A DNA stretch of 13,907 nt from Planctomycetota bacterium (GTDB taxonomy: Bacteria; Planctomycetota; B15-G4), in contig QNBX01000118.1 in NCBI GenBank assembly GCA_003644265.1, positions 1-13,907 of the forward strand, given 5' to 3'. The notes beneath the pieces were generated by a model that saw only the letters and a program-made list of their open reading frames with translations, ran no database searches and was not told the origin of the DNA. The position numbers and the translations under genes were made by a program. This document shows, piece by piece, positions 7,473-13,907 of this stretch (within the stretch, counting starts at the first letter, position 1; each line of letters opens with the position of its first letter).

Positions 7473-8771
7473 TTACGGGTACATGCCCCGCATGCGGGTG
7501 ATGTGCGCCACCCGGCCGATGCCTTCCATGTACGCCGCCGTGCGCATGTTCACGTGGCTCGTCTTGGTGCGCTTGTGCACCTGACGGAAGGCCTTCTGCA
7601 TGATCTTCTCGAGGCGCTTGTTGACGTCGCGCTCCTCCCAGAAGATGCCCATGCGATCCTGCACCCACTCAAAGTAGCTGACCACGACGCCGCCGGCGTT
7701 GGCCAGGATGTCGGGGATCACAAAGATGTCCTGGGCGTCCAGGATCGCGTCCGCGCGGGCCGTCGTGGGCCCGTTGGCGCCCTCGATGATGATCTTGGCC
7801 TGCAGCTTCTCGGCGTTGCGCGAGGTGATCTGATTCTCGGCCGCGCAGGGCACCATGATGTCGCACTCCATCGACAACAACTCAGCGTTGCTGCAGTCCT
7901 CACCCAGAGGACAGCCGCTCAGCGTGCGATGCTTCTCCTGGTACGCCAGCACGCCCGGGATGTCGAGGCCCTTGGCATTGACCAAGCCGCCGTCGATGTC
8001 GCTGATGGCCTTGATGCGTACGCCCGCCTCGTGCAGCAGCAGGGCGATGGTGCCGCCCACGTTGCCCGAGCCCTGCACCACGACCGAGGCCTTGGCCAGC
8101 TCGATCTTCTTGGTGCGTACGGCCTCGCGCACCATGGTGAGCAGCCCGCGCCCAGTGGCCTCGCGCCGACCCATGGAGCCGCCCAGGCCCCAGGGCTTGC
8201 CGGTCACGATGCCCGTGTGCGATCCGCGCCGGTGCATGGAGTAGGTGTCCATGATCCAGGCCATGACCTGCTCGTTGGTGTACATGTCGGGGGCCGGCAC
8301 GTCGCGGTCGGGCCCGATGATGTCCATGATGCCGGTGGTGTAACGGCGCGTGATGCGTTCCAGCTCAGGCAGCGAGAGCTCGCGCGCGTTGCAGCGCACG
8401 CCGCCCTTGGCGCCGCCGAAGGGCACGTTGACGATGGCGCACTTCCAGGTCATCCACGCGGCCAGGGCGCAGACCTCGTCGACATCGACGTGGGGCGAAT
8501 AGCGGATGCCGCCCTTGCACGGCCCCATGGCCGAGTTGTGCTGCACGCGCCAGCCGTCGAAGACCTCGGTGGAACCGTCATCCAAACGGATGGGGATGGC
8601 GACCTTGAGCTGCCGCTCAGGCGTCTTGAGCACCTTGATCATCCCGTCGTCGAGATCGAGCTGCTCTGCAGCCACGTCGAAACGCGCCAGCATGTCCTCG
8701 AACGGGTTGTCCTTGGGGGCCTCAAGGACGGGTGTCGTAACCGGAGGCGGGGCCTGGCTCGGTGAGCTCAT
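7473..8771 (-). CDS. gdhA: Glutamate dehydrogenase (Glu/Leu/Phe/Val dehydrogenase family)
   Basis: A 432-residue enzyme for reversible oxidative deamination of glutamate to 2-oxoglutarate and ammonia, linking nitrogen and carbon metabolism in the cytosol. The substrate site is complete: K86 in GPCKGGIRY, K110, catalytic K122 in PFGGAKGGV, and D162 in PAPDM. These are spaced exactly as K89, K113, K125 and D165 of clostridial GDH. S365 in VVVSYFEWVQ together with K86 points to glutamate rather than leucine or phenylalanine. The Rossmann loop GSGNVG is at 234-239; cofactor choice (NAD or NADP) is not decided by what I see. The length is that of the hexameric small-subunit class. The N-terminal 20 residues are Pro/Ser/Thr-rich and probably flexible. 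The start at ATG 8771 has a GAGGA ribosome site 6 bases upstream. It is transcribed towards typA and separated from the upstream glycosyltransferase gene by 156 bases with possible leader structures. Confidence 0.96.
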   Translation of the reverse strand: MSSPSQAPPPVTTPVLEAPKDNPFEDMLARFDVAAEQLDLDDGMIKVLKTPERQLKVAIPIRLDDGSTEVFDGWRVQHNSAMGPCKGGIRYSPHVDVDEVCALAAWMTWKCAIVNVPFGGAKGGVRCNARELSLPELERITRRYTTGIMDIIGPDRDVPAPDMYTNEQVMAWIMDTYSMHRRGSHTGIVTGKPWGLGGSMGRREATGRGLLTMVREAVRTKKIELAKASVVVQGSGNVGGTIALLLHEAGVRIKAISDIDGGLVNAKGLDIPGVLAYQEKHRTLSGCPLGEDCSNAELLSMECDIMVPCAAENQITSRNAEKLQAKIIIEGANGPTTARADAILDAQDIFVIPDILANAGGVVVSYFEWVQDRMGIFWEERDVNKRLEKIMQKAFRQVHKRTKTSHVNMRTAAYMEGIGRVAHITRMRGMYP

Positions 8772-8777
8772 CAGACG

Positions 8778-8782
8778 TCCTC
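8778..8782 (-). promoter_or_regulatory. Ribosome binding site of gdhA
   Basis: GAGGA on the minus strand, 6 bases before the ATG at 8771. It is the clearest ribosome site in the window and fixes the start of the dehydrogenase. Confidence 0.7.
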
Positions 8783-8794
8783 AGAGGCACCGCG

Positions 8795-8844
8795 GGGATC
8801 GGCGCCTGGGGTGTGCAGGAGGGGGACTTTTCAGGGTCGATCCC
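8795..8844 (-). promoter_or_regulatory. Possible folded leader of gdhA
   Basis: On the minus strand GGGATCG (8838-8844) is exactly complementary to CGATCCC (8795-8801), giving a 7-bp stem around a 36-base interior. The interior has a weak 4-bp CCTG/CAGG stem. The structure ends 12 bases before the ribosome site. It matches no riboswitch class I know, and pairings of this size can occur by chance in GC-rich DNA. Confidence 0.25.
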
Positions 8845-8873
8845 AAAATCTGCCGTAGCCTAGCCCTGCATCC

Positions 8874-8896
8874 GCGCTGTCGTCCAGCCACAGCGC
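8874..8896 (-). terminator. Hairpin after the parA-lpxK-glycosyltransferase operon
   Basis: A perfect 7-bp inverted repeat, GCGCTGT (8890-8896 read on the minus strand) with ACAGCGC (8874-8880), and a 9-base loop. It starts about 31 bases past the glycosyltransferase stop codon. No T-tract follows, so it may be a factor-dependent stop or a 3' stability hairpin instead. Confidence 0.35.
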
Positions 8897-8927
8897 CGCC
8901 TTTCTGGTGCAACTCCCGCGCCGGCGG

Positions 8928-10556
8928 TCACGGCGCGAGTGGAAACAGGCGCACCACGGGGGCCTGGCTCAGCACCTGGGCCGGGCCAGCCGAGGCCTGG
9001 ACCAAGGCCCGCTCCAGGGCCGCCTGATCGGGGGGCGCGGGGAAGGGCGCCAGCAGGAACCAGCGCGCGGCGGGCAGCCTGGCCCGGGCCTGCGCCAGGC
9101 GGCCTGGGCTGTCGATGCGCCCCCGTACGGCCCGATCTGAGTAAAACGTCACCTCGGGCAGGCGCACATCGTAGCTGTCGCCCGGATGCCCGAAGCGCAG
9201 CGGGTTGGCGTCGTAGTTGGTGAGCACCAGTTCGCCCACGGGCACCTGGCTCAGGGCCCGACCCACCATGGCCGGCAGCGGATCCTCCGGCAGGCGAGCC
9301 GCGCTCACGGCGGCCACCCAGGCGGCCGCCAGCACCAGCCCCAGAGGCAGGGCCGCCCGCCCTGCTCGCCGCTCCAGCAACAGCGCCGCGGCCAGGGCCA
9401 GGGCCGGGGGCAAGGCAAAGACCCAGTAGTTGTGCACCGCGAGGCCAGCGGGAAACACGATCGAGTGCAGCACGGGCGGCGCCAGCAGCAGCCCCAGCAG
9501 CCAGCGCCGGGAGAGACCTGCGAGCCCCGCGTGGGCGGGTCGGCTGTTCCGCGAAACCGACGCGCCCTGCGCAGATGACCCCGGCGCCGCCCCCTGGCAC
9601 GGCTGCGCCCGCCGGCCCAAGAGCCTGGGCAGCAACAGCAGCGCCAGGGCCAGGGCCAACAGCAGCGGCAGGCCGGGCAGCAGCAGCGACAGCTCCCCCC
9701 AACGCTGACCCAGCTCCTGCGCCAAGCTCGGCCGGCCCTGCTGCAGCGCGCCGGAGCCGCCGTCCACGCGCACGCCCGCGGCGCCGAAGACGAGGCCCGG
9801 GGTCATGCCCGGGAGCTGGCCCAGCCACAGCACCCAGCCGCCGAACACAGCGCTGACCACGGCGCCCAGCCCCAGCGCCGCGCCCAGCCGTCGTGGCGGC
9901 GCCAGCGCGGCGTGCACGGCGCAGCCCGCGGCGTAGTACAGGCCGAACCAATCGAAGGCCGAGGCCAGCAACACCGCCCCCAGCCACGGCAGCAGCGAGC
10001 CCCCCTCGCGCCAGCGGGTGTAGGCCAGCAGCACCAACAGACCGCCCGCCAGCACATGCGGGCCCTGCACCTCCACGTGCGTGCCGTAGATCACGGTCAT
10101 GGGCAGGGCGGCGGTGAAGAGCGCCGCCCAGCCGGCCGCCCGCGCTCCCGCCACGCGCCGCGTCAGCACGAACAGCAGGCCGAGGACCGCCAGGCTGAAG
10201 CCCATGCTCAGCAGTCGGGCCGCGCGCTCGCTGCTGCCGGGCTCGGCCCCTTCGTCGACCACACCGGTCACGGAAAAGAGCGCGCCGGTGAGCCAGGCCA
10301 CCCCTGGCGGATGGTTTGCGTAGACATCGGGGGCGTCTGGGCCCGCCCCCGCCACGTCCAGGCGTGGCGCGCCTCCGTGGCTGAGCAGGCCGTCGCGCGC
10401 ATAGTTGCGGGCGATTTGCGCGTAGCGCGCCCCGTTGTGTCCCAGCCAGCCGCGGCGAAAATCGCCCGACAGGTCGGGCCACATGCTCGCCAGGGCCAGC
10501 GCGAGCGCCGCGCCGAGCAGGGCCCAGCCCAGCGCCGCGCCGCCCTTGGACCTCAG
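8928..10556 (-). CDS. GT39/ArnT-like membrane glycosyltransferase
   Basis: A polytopic inner-membrane protein of about 542 residues resembling the ArnT/PMT (GT39) group, which moves sugars from polyprenyl-phosphate donors to acceptors on the outer face of the inner membrane. Numbering from the CTG at 10556, a first hydrophobic helix at 7-25 is followed by a loop with HNGARYAQIARNY (40-52) and NHPPG (81-85). Both resemble the conserved first-loop motifs of this fold; the usual D/E before the RYA-like element is H-N here. Many Leu/Ala-rich helices follow, then a soluble C-terminal domain. A polar Gln/Ser/Gly-rich stretch interrupts two helices mid-protein. The start is unresolved: CTG 10556 overlaps the lpxK stop as CTGA, GTG 10616 would overlap lpxK by 64 bases, and ATG 10484 would remove the first helix. 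Its place after lpxK suggests lipid A or envelope glycan modification, which is inference. Confidence 0.85.
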   Translation of the reverse strand: MRSKGGAALGWALLGAALALALASMWPDLSGDFRRGWLGHNGARYAQIARNYARDGLLSHGGAPRLDVAGAGPDAPDVYANHPPGVAWLTGALFSVTGVVDEGAEPGSSERAARLLSMGFSLAVLGLLFVLTRRVAGARAAGWAALFTAALPMTVIYGTHVEVQGPHVLAGGLLVLLAYTRWREGGSLLPWLGAVLLASAFDWFGLYYAAGCAVHAALAPPRRLGAALGLGAVVSAVFGGWVLWLGQLPGMTPGLVFGAAGVRVDGGSGALQQGRPSLAQELGQRWGELSLLLPGLPLLLALALALLLLPRLLGRRAQPCQGAAPGSSAQGASVSRNSRPAHAGLAGLSRRWLLGLLLAPPVLHSIVFPAGLAVHNYWVFALPPALALAAALLLERRAGRAALPLGLVLAAAWVAAVSAARLPEDPLPAMVGRALSQVPVGELVLTNYDANPLRFGHPGDSYDVRLPEVTFYSDRAVRGRIDSPGRLAQARARLPAARWFLLAPFPAPPDQAALERALVQASAGPAQVLSQAPVVRLFPLAP

Positions 10557-11578
10557 CCGTCGATGCCCGGCAGGGCCGGCAGCTCGCCCACCAGTTCCAT
10601 GTCGATGACGAGGCACAGCACGTCGTCGTTGCCGGCCAGGCGCGCCACCTTGGCGGCGTCCTTCTCCGTACACAGCAGACGCGCGGTGCGGGCCTGGCTG
10701 CGCACCTCGGCCAAGTCAGTGCCGCTGAAGGCGTGGTGATCCGGGAAGGGCATCAGACCGGTCACCACCGCCCCCAGGCTTTCCACGGTGATCTGAAAGC
10801 CCTCGGGCGAGCCGATGCCACAGAACAGGAACACGTCCCGCCCCATCAGGTCGCTCAGCGGACTCAGCGTCTGCTCGGTCACCGAGCGCACGCCCAGCGG
10901 ACGGTGGGTCCCCAGCACCATGGGCACGCCGCGGTTCTGGGCCTGGATGCTGGCCTTGCTGTCGTGCAGCTTGAACTTGTCGAGGCCTTCGGTGTGCGTG
11001 AGCACCACCACGTCGGCGCGCGCCATGGCGCTGGGCGACTCGCGCATGCCTCCCACCGGCAGCTGGTAGCCGTTGCCAAACGGCGCCCGTGCATCCGCCA
11101 CCACGATGTCGAGGTCACGCTGCAGGCGGCGGTGCTGGAAGCCGTCGTCCACCAAGATCACGTCGGCCCCCTCAGACGCAGCCTGACGCGCGCCGGTGAG
11201 CTTGTCGGGCGAGATGATCAGGGTGGCCTGAGGCACACGCTCGGCGATCAGCGCCGCCTCATCGGAGCGGCCGGCGTCGTCCGCCACCGCGCCGTAGCCC
11301 CGGGTCACGATGGCCACCTTGCGCCCCTTGGCCAGGGCGCGCCGGGCCAGCTCGATCACCAGCGGCGTCTTGCCGGTGCCGCCCACGGTCAGGTTGCCCA
11401 CCGAGATCACGGGCGCGCCGGCGGCCTCCCCGCTCAGCAGCCCCGTGTCGTACAGCGCGTTGCGCGTGGTCACCACCGCCATGTAGAGCACCTGCAGCGG
11501 CGCCAACAGCACGCGCAACAGGAACATAGGCAGGGCGTTGTCCCGGCTCAGCAGGCGCTGGGTCAGGCTGGTCTTCAT
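10553..11578 (-). CDS. lpxK: Tetraacyldisaccharide 4'-kinase (lipid A biosynthesis)
   Basis: A 341-residue inner-membrane-associated kinase that phosphorylates the 4' position of the lipid A disaccharide precursor, the sixth step of the Raetz pathway. An N-terminal hydrophobic helix at about 16-36 anchors it. The Walker A motif GGTGKT is at 66-71 after the typical SVGNLTV strand; TRGYG is at 92-96; the Walker B-type VDDGFQHR is at 143-150. LPVGGMRESPSAMARAD (173-189), FPDHHAFSGTDL and LCTEKDAAKV are also family hallmarks. The length is normal. The ATG at 11578 overlaps the parA stop as ATGA, so translation is probably coupled, and the TGA at 10553-10555 overlaps the downstream glycosyltransferase frame. 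A weak GAGAG lies upstream. The other lpx genes are not in the window. Confidence 0.97.
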   Translation of the reverse strand: MKTSLTQRLLSRDNALPMFLLRVLLAPLQVLYMAVVTTRNALYDTGLLSGEAAGAPVISVGNLTVGGTGKTPLVIELARRALAKGRKVAIVTRGYGAVADDAGRSDEAALIAERVPQATLIISPDKLTGARQAASEGADVILVDDGFQHRRLQRDLDIVVADARAPFGNGYQLPVGGMRESPSAMARADVVVLTHTEGLDKFKLHDSKASIQAQNRGVPMVLGTHRPLGVRSVTEQTLSPLSDLMGRDVFLFCGIGSPEGFQITVESLGAVVTGLMPFPDHHAFSGTDLAEVRSQARTARLLCTEKDAAKVARLAGNDDVLCLVIDMELVGELPALPGIDG

Positions 11579-12831
11579 GGCGCTCTCGTGTGGGGTGTGT
11601 CCTGACCGGGCTCATCAGACCCGGTCGCACGTGACTCGGGGTCTGCGTTGCGAAGCTCGGCAGGCTGGGCGTCCGGAGCCTCTGATTCGGGAGGCCGCGC
11701 CTCCGCGGGCTTGGCCTTGCTGGCCCGGGTCGCGGCCTGGGCACGCTTGCGCTTCGGAGCCCTGCGCTTGGCGACCGTCGCTGGAGCCTTCGGCTTGGTG
11801 GGCTCAGCAGTCGTGGCAGCCTTGGCAGCCTTGGCAGCCTTGGCAGCCTTGGCAGCCTTGGCAGCCTTGGCAGCCTCAGAAGCCTCAGAAGCCTCAGAAG
11901 CCCTGGCAGCCTCAGCAGACTTGTCAGCCTCCGCGGGCTTGACGGGCTCGGAAGGCATCAGCACTGGCGCGGACGCGCCCCCGTCCCTCTCGGTCGCATG
12001 CGGTACCTGCACGGCGGGCGGCGGAGCCTCCACTGCTGCCTCCTGCGCCGGCGCGTCATCCCGCTCTCCGAGCAGCGCCCGCGCGAGCGAGAGGTAGTCT
12101 GCGGCGCCGCGCGTCTCGGGGTCGTACTGAAAGATCGTGCGACCGTGGCTGGGCGCCTCTGCCAGCTTCACGTCGCGCCGGATGACCGTGTCGAGCAGCA
12201 CCTCGCCGAAGTGGGCCCGGATGTCCGCCACCACCGCCCTTCCCAGGTTGGTGGAGGGGTCATGGCGGCAGCTCACCATGGCGCTGATGCGCAGGGCCGG
12301 ATTGAGCCGCTGCTGCACCAGCTGCACGATCTCCACCAACTTGGACAGCCCCTGCAGCGCAAAGAACTCCGTCTGCAGTGGCACCAGCAGCTCGTCGCAG
12401 GCCACCAGCGCGTTGAGCGAGAGCAGGCCCAGGCTGGGCGGGCAGTCCACCAGCAGGAACTCGGCTTCGGTCTCGCGCTGCCAGGCCTCGCGTTCGAAGG
12501 CCTCGCGCAGGATCACCTCGCGCCCCACGGCGTTGACCAGCTCGAGCTCGGCGCCCGCCAGATCGACCGAGGCCGGCGCGATCCAGAAGCCCTCTTGCTC
12601 GCCGGCCGGGAGCAGCACGTCCACCAGGGCCGCCTTGCCGTGAAACAGGTCGTAGAGCGAGGGCTCGACCGTGCCCGGGTCGAGGTCGAGGTGCACGGTC
12701 AAGTTGCACTGCGGGTCGAGATCGCAGACCACAGTGCGGTGGCCCAGGCGCGCCAGGGCCGCGCCCAGGTTGGCGGTGGTGGTGGTCTTGCCGACCCCAC
12801 CTTTCTGATTGATGACCGCGATGCGACGCAT
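11575..12831 (-). CDS. parA: ParA/Soj-family ATPase with long Lys/Ala-rich C-terminal tail
   Basis: A 418-residue P-loop ATPase of the ParA/MinD group, which in its family forms dynamic gradients on DNA to move chromosome origins or other cargo. Residues 1-255 are a complete Soj-like domain: deviant Walker A KGGVGKTT (10-17), Walker A' DLDPQ (37-41; C42 where Gly or Ala is usual), Walker B-type LLVDCPPSLGLL (126-137), and AEAPSHGRTIFQYDPETRGA (224-243) typical of chromosomal ParA. Soj proteins usually end near 260. Here about 160 further residues follow: a Pro/Ala/Glu section, six Lys-Ala-Ala units (322-339), a basic RRAPKRKR cluster and an acidic end. The tail resembles histone H1-like tails and may bind DNA. 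No parB follows; lpxK does, with overlapping ATGA. The frame extends 26 codons upstream into the divergent gene, but MRRIAVINQKGGVGK is the canonical start. Confidence 0.94.
   Translation of the reverse strand: MRRIAVINQKGGVGKTTTTANLGAALARLGHRTVVCDLDPQCNLTVHLDLDPGTVEPSLYDLFHGKAALVDVLLPAGEQEGFWIAPASVDLAGAELELVNAVGREVILREAFEREAWQRETEAEFLLVDCPPSLGLLSLNALVACDELLVPLQTEFFALQGLSKLVEIVQLVQQRLNPALRISAMVSCRHDPSTNLGRAVVADIRAHFGEVLLDTVIRRDVKLAEAPSHGRTIFQYDPETRGAADYLSLARALLGERDDAPAQEAAVEAPPPAVQVPHATERDGGASAPVLMPSEPVKPAEADKSAEAARASEASEASEAAKAAKAAKAAKAAKAAKAATTAEPTKPKAPATVAKRRAPKRKRAQAATRASKAKPAEARPPESEAPDAQPAELRNADPESRATGSDEPGQDTPHTRAP
11815..11913. repeat. 9-bp tandem repeat inside the parA tail
   Basis: Six perfect copies of GGCAGCCTT (11815-11868), then one GGCAGCCTC, three AGAAGCC-type units and another GGCAGCCTC make 11 nine-base units in a row. 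On the coding strand they give Lys-Ala-Ala, then Glu-Ala-Ser type triplets. A 9-base unit keeps the frame, so copy-number change would alter only tail length and charge. Confidence 0.95.
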
Positions 12832-12879
12832 GGAGTGGATCTCAGCAGCTCCGGGCGGGCGTTCGCCGGGCGTTCCCGG

Positions 12880-12885
12880 TAGAAT
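12880..12885 (+). promoter_or_regulatory. -10 element for a leaderless divergent gene
   Basis: TAGAAT matches five of six -10 consensus bases and stands out in GC-rich DNA. It ends 7 bases before the GTG at 12893, so transcription would begin at or next to the start codon. No ribosome site is seen, which agrees. No clear -35 is found. It lies in the 61-base gap between parA and this gene, which must also hold the parA promoter. Confidence 0.5.
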
Positions 12886-12892
12886 CCTCGCC

Positions 12893-13907
12893 GTGAGCGC
12901 CCGGGCCAAGGAACTTTTCGAGACCTCCGTCGATCAGGTACGGCGTGGGCAGGTACGCGCCGCCCTGGCCACCCTGCTGGACTCCCTGGCCCTGGATCCC
13001 CTGGCCACGCAGTCCCTGGAGGCCGCCGCCAAGCTCTGCCGCGTGCTGGGCTCGGCCGCGGACGCCAATCGCTTCGAGGGCATGGCCCAGGGAGAGAGGG
13101 GCCCCGAGCAGCTCTTCGAGCTGGGCTGGCAGCTGGTGGCCCACGGCCGCCCGGACGTGGGCCTGGCCTACCTGAGGGCCGCTCTGAAGGGCGTGGACGA
13201 ACCCGCTGCCGAGTCCGCCATCCGGCGCGAGCTGGCCTACGCCCAGCTGCTCACGCGCGATTTCGGCGGCTGCCTGACCACCCTCTCGCCCCTGCTCTCC
13301 AGCCAGGAACTGGCCGACGGGGAGCAACTCGACATCCAGCTGCTGGCTGCGGAGGCCGCGCTCTACGTCGGCAAGGCCGAGCTCTGCCGGGCCCAGCTCT
13401 CCCGCGCCGACGAGCACATCGCCGAGGACAGCCAGCGCGAGCGCATCGACGGGGTGCACCGCCTGCTGGGCCGCGCCACGCGCTGGGAGCAGGGCCTGGC
13501 CAAGCTGGGCCTGCGCGAGTGGCACCACATCCAGCACGCCGGCGTGCTGCTCAAGACCGCCGGCGGCTGGTTCGAGGACGGCAGCCTGGGCGGCCGCTTT
13601 GAGCTGCTGGAGCTGCGCACCGACATGGTGGCCTTCCTGCTGCAGCGGCTGGTGCACCTGCTGGAGGACCTGCAGCTGCTGCCCGAGGTCGTGGTGCCCG
13701 CCAGCGAGACCTCGGCGCCCCTGGCCCAGGCCCTGGCCCTGGCCCTCCAGGTGCCGCTGGAGCCCGACCTGGCCGCCCGCCGCGACCGGCGCGCCCTGCT
13801 GGTCGCCGCCGCCGCCGGCGAGCTGACGCCTTTCAGCCGCGGCCTCACCACCCACCGGGCCGACATCCAGGTCTTCAGCCTGGGCCTCGACTGGTCGCTC
13901 GACGCCC
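12893..13907 (+). CDS. TPR-like helical-repeat protein, 3' truncated by the window end
   Basis: An open frame of 338 codons without a stop, continuing past the right edge. Start codon GTG 12893 is the first usable start, and no ATG or other in-frame start lies between it and parA. Residues 3-60 and 73-175 contain paired Ala/Leu-rich helices with TPR-like spacing (for example AALATLLDSLALDP, 23-36), suggesting a protein-interaction scaffold. From about 205 the sequence changes. A helix rich in Leu (236-262) leads to VVVPASETSAPLAQALALAL (267-286), then ALLVAAA and VFSLGLDW. These look like alternating strands and helices of an alpha/beta domain that I cannot name. No signal peptide or membrane segment is visible. 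It is divergent from parA. The strong third-position GC bias and lack of stops support real coding. Function is unknown. Confidence 0.75.
   Translation, partial: MSARAKELFETSVDQVRRGQVRAALATLLDSLALDPLATQSLEAAAKLCRVLGSAADANRFEGMAQGERGPEQLFELGWQLVAHGRPDVGLAYLRAALKGVDEPAAESAIRRELAYAQLLTRDFGGCLTTLSPLLSSQELADGEQLDIQLLAAEAALYVGKAELCRAQLSRADEHIAEDSQRERIDGVHRLLGRATRWEQGLAKLGLREWHHIQHAGVLLKTAGGWFEDGSLGGRFELLELRTDMVAFLLQRLVHLLEDLQLLPEVVVPASETSAPLAQALALALQVPLEPDLAARRDRRALLVAAAAGELTPFSRGLTTHRADIQVFSLGLDWSLDA

Noticed and set aside
5498..8765. Very long plus-strand reading frames opposite typA and gdhA (over 500 codons each), and a long alternative frame under the glycosyltransferase
   Set aside because: They are His/Arg/Gly/Ala-rich, match no family and lie exactly antisense or out of frame to well-recognised genes. 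High third-position GC removes stop codons from such frames.
12832..12880. Direct repeat CGGGCGTTC twice near the parA start as an operator
   Set aside because: A 9-base GC-rich match in a 61-base gap is easily due to chance, and it has no dyad symmetry.
11500..12900. parS site or parB gene near parA
   Set aside because: No GTTTCACGTGAAAC-like palindrome and no ParB-like frame was seen anywhere in the window.
12832..12909. N-terminal extension of ParA from an upstream start at 12909
   Set aside because: It would overlap the divergent gene's start and promoter, and ParA proteins begin right before the KGGVGKTT loop as at 12831.

Overview
The window is about 13.9 kb of very GC-rich bacterial chromosome from a Gram-negative lineage: it carries the lipid A kinase LpxK, and two proteins have Sec signal peptides. 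A planctomycete-like organism is the best guess. The support is a secreted HEAT-repeat protein with a W-x2-WW-x2-N motif next to a secreted alpha/alpha-toroid protein of a style I associate with Planctomycetota. This is inference; other GC-rich lineages such as Myxococcota are not excluded. No phage, transposase, CRISPR, tRNA or rRNA is visible.

Left third (1-5209, plus strand): a secreted HEAT-repeat protein, a secreted prenyltransferase/squalene-cyclase-like toroid protein without catalytic residues, and a cytoplasmic radical SAM protein with a SPASM-type C-terminus. The last has its own promoter in the 45-base gap before it. They run in the same direction, but a shared pathway cannot be shown.

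Convergent gap (5210-5515): non-coding. It holds a 62-base direct repeat present twice and a third, inverted partial copy that gives 24-nt perfect arms. It lies between two converging genes and could act as a two-way transcription barrier or be a dispersed repeat.

Right two thirds (5516-12831, minus strand): read 5' to 3' the order is parA, lpxK, a GT39-like membrane glycosyltransferase, glutamate dehydrogenase, typA/bipA. The first three form a tightly coupled operon: parA and lpxK share ATGA, and lpxK ends within a few bases of the glycosyltransferase frame. The ParA ATPase is unusual. It has a complete Soj-like domain followed by a ~160-residue low-complexity tail with a histone H1-like Lys/Ala block encoded by a 9-bp tandem repeat, and no parB or parS is seen. 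typA has a leader in which a perfect hairpin separates a good Shine-Dalgarno sequence from the start codon.

Right edge (12893-13907, plus strand): a divergent TPR-like gene runs off the window and probably has a leaderless GTG start.

The items most worth a second look are the tailed ParA inside a lipid A operon, the typA leader hairpin and the intergenic repeat. I do not see a clear new defence or mobile system.
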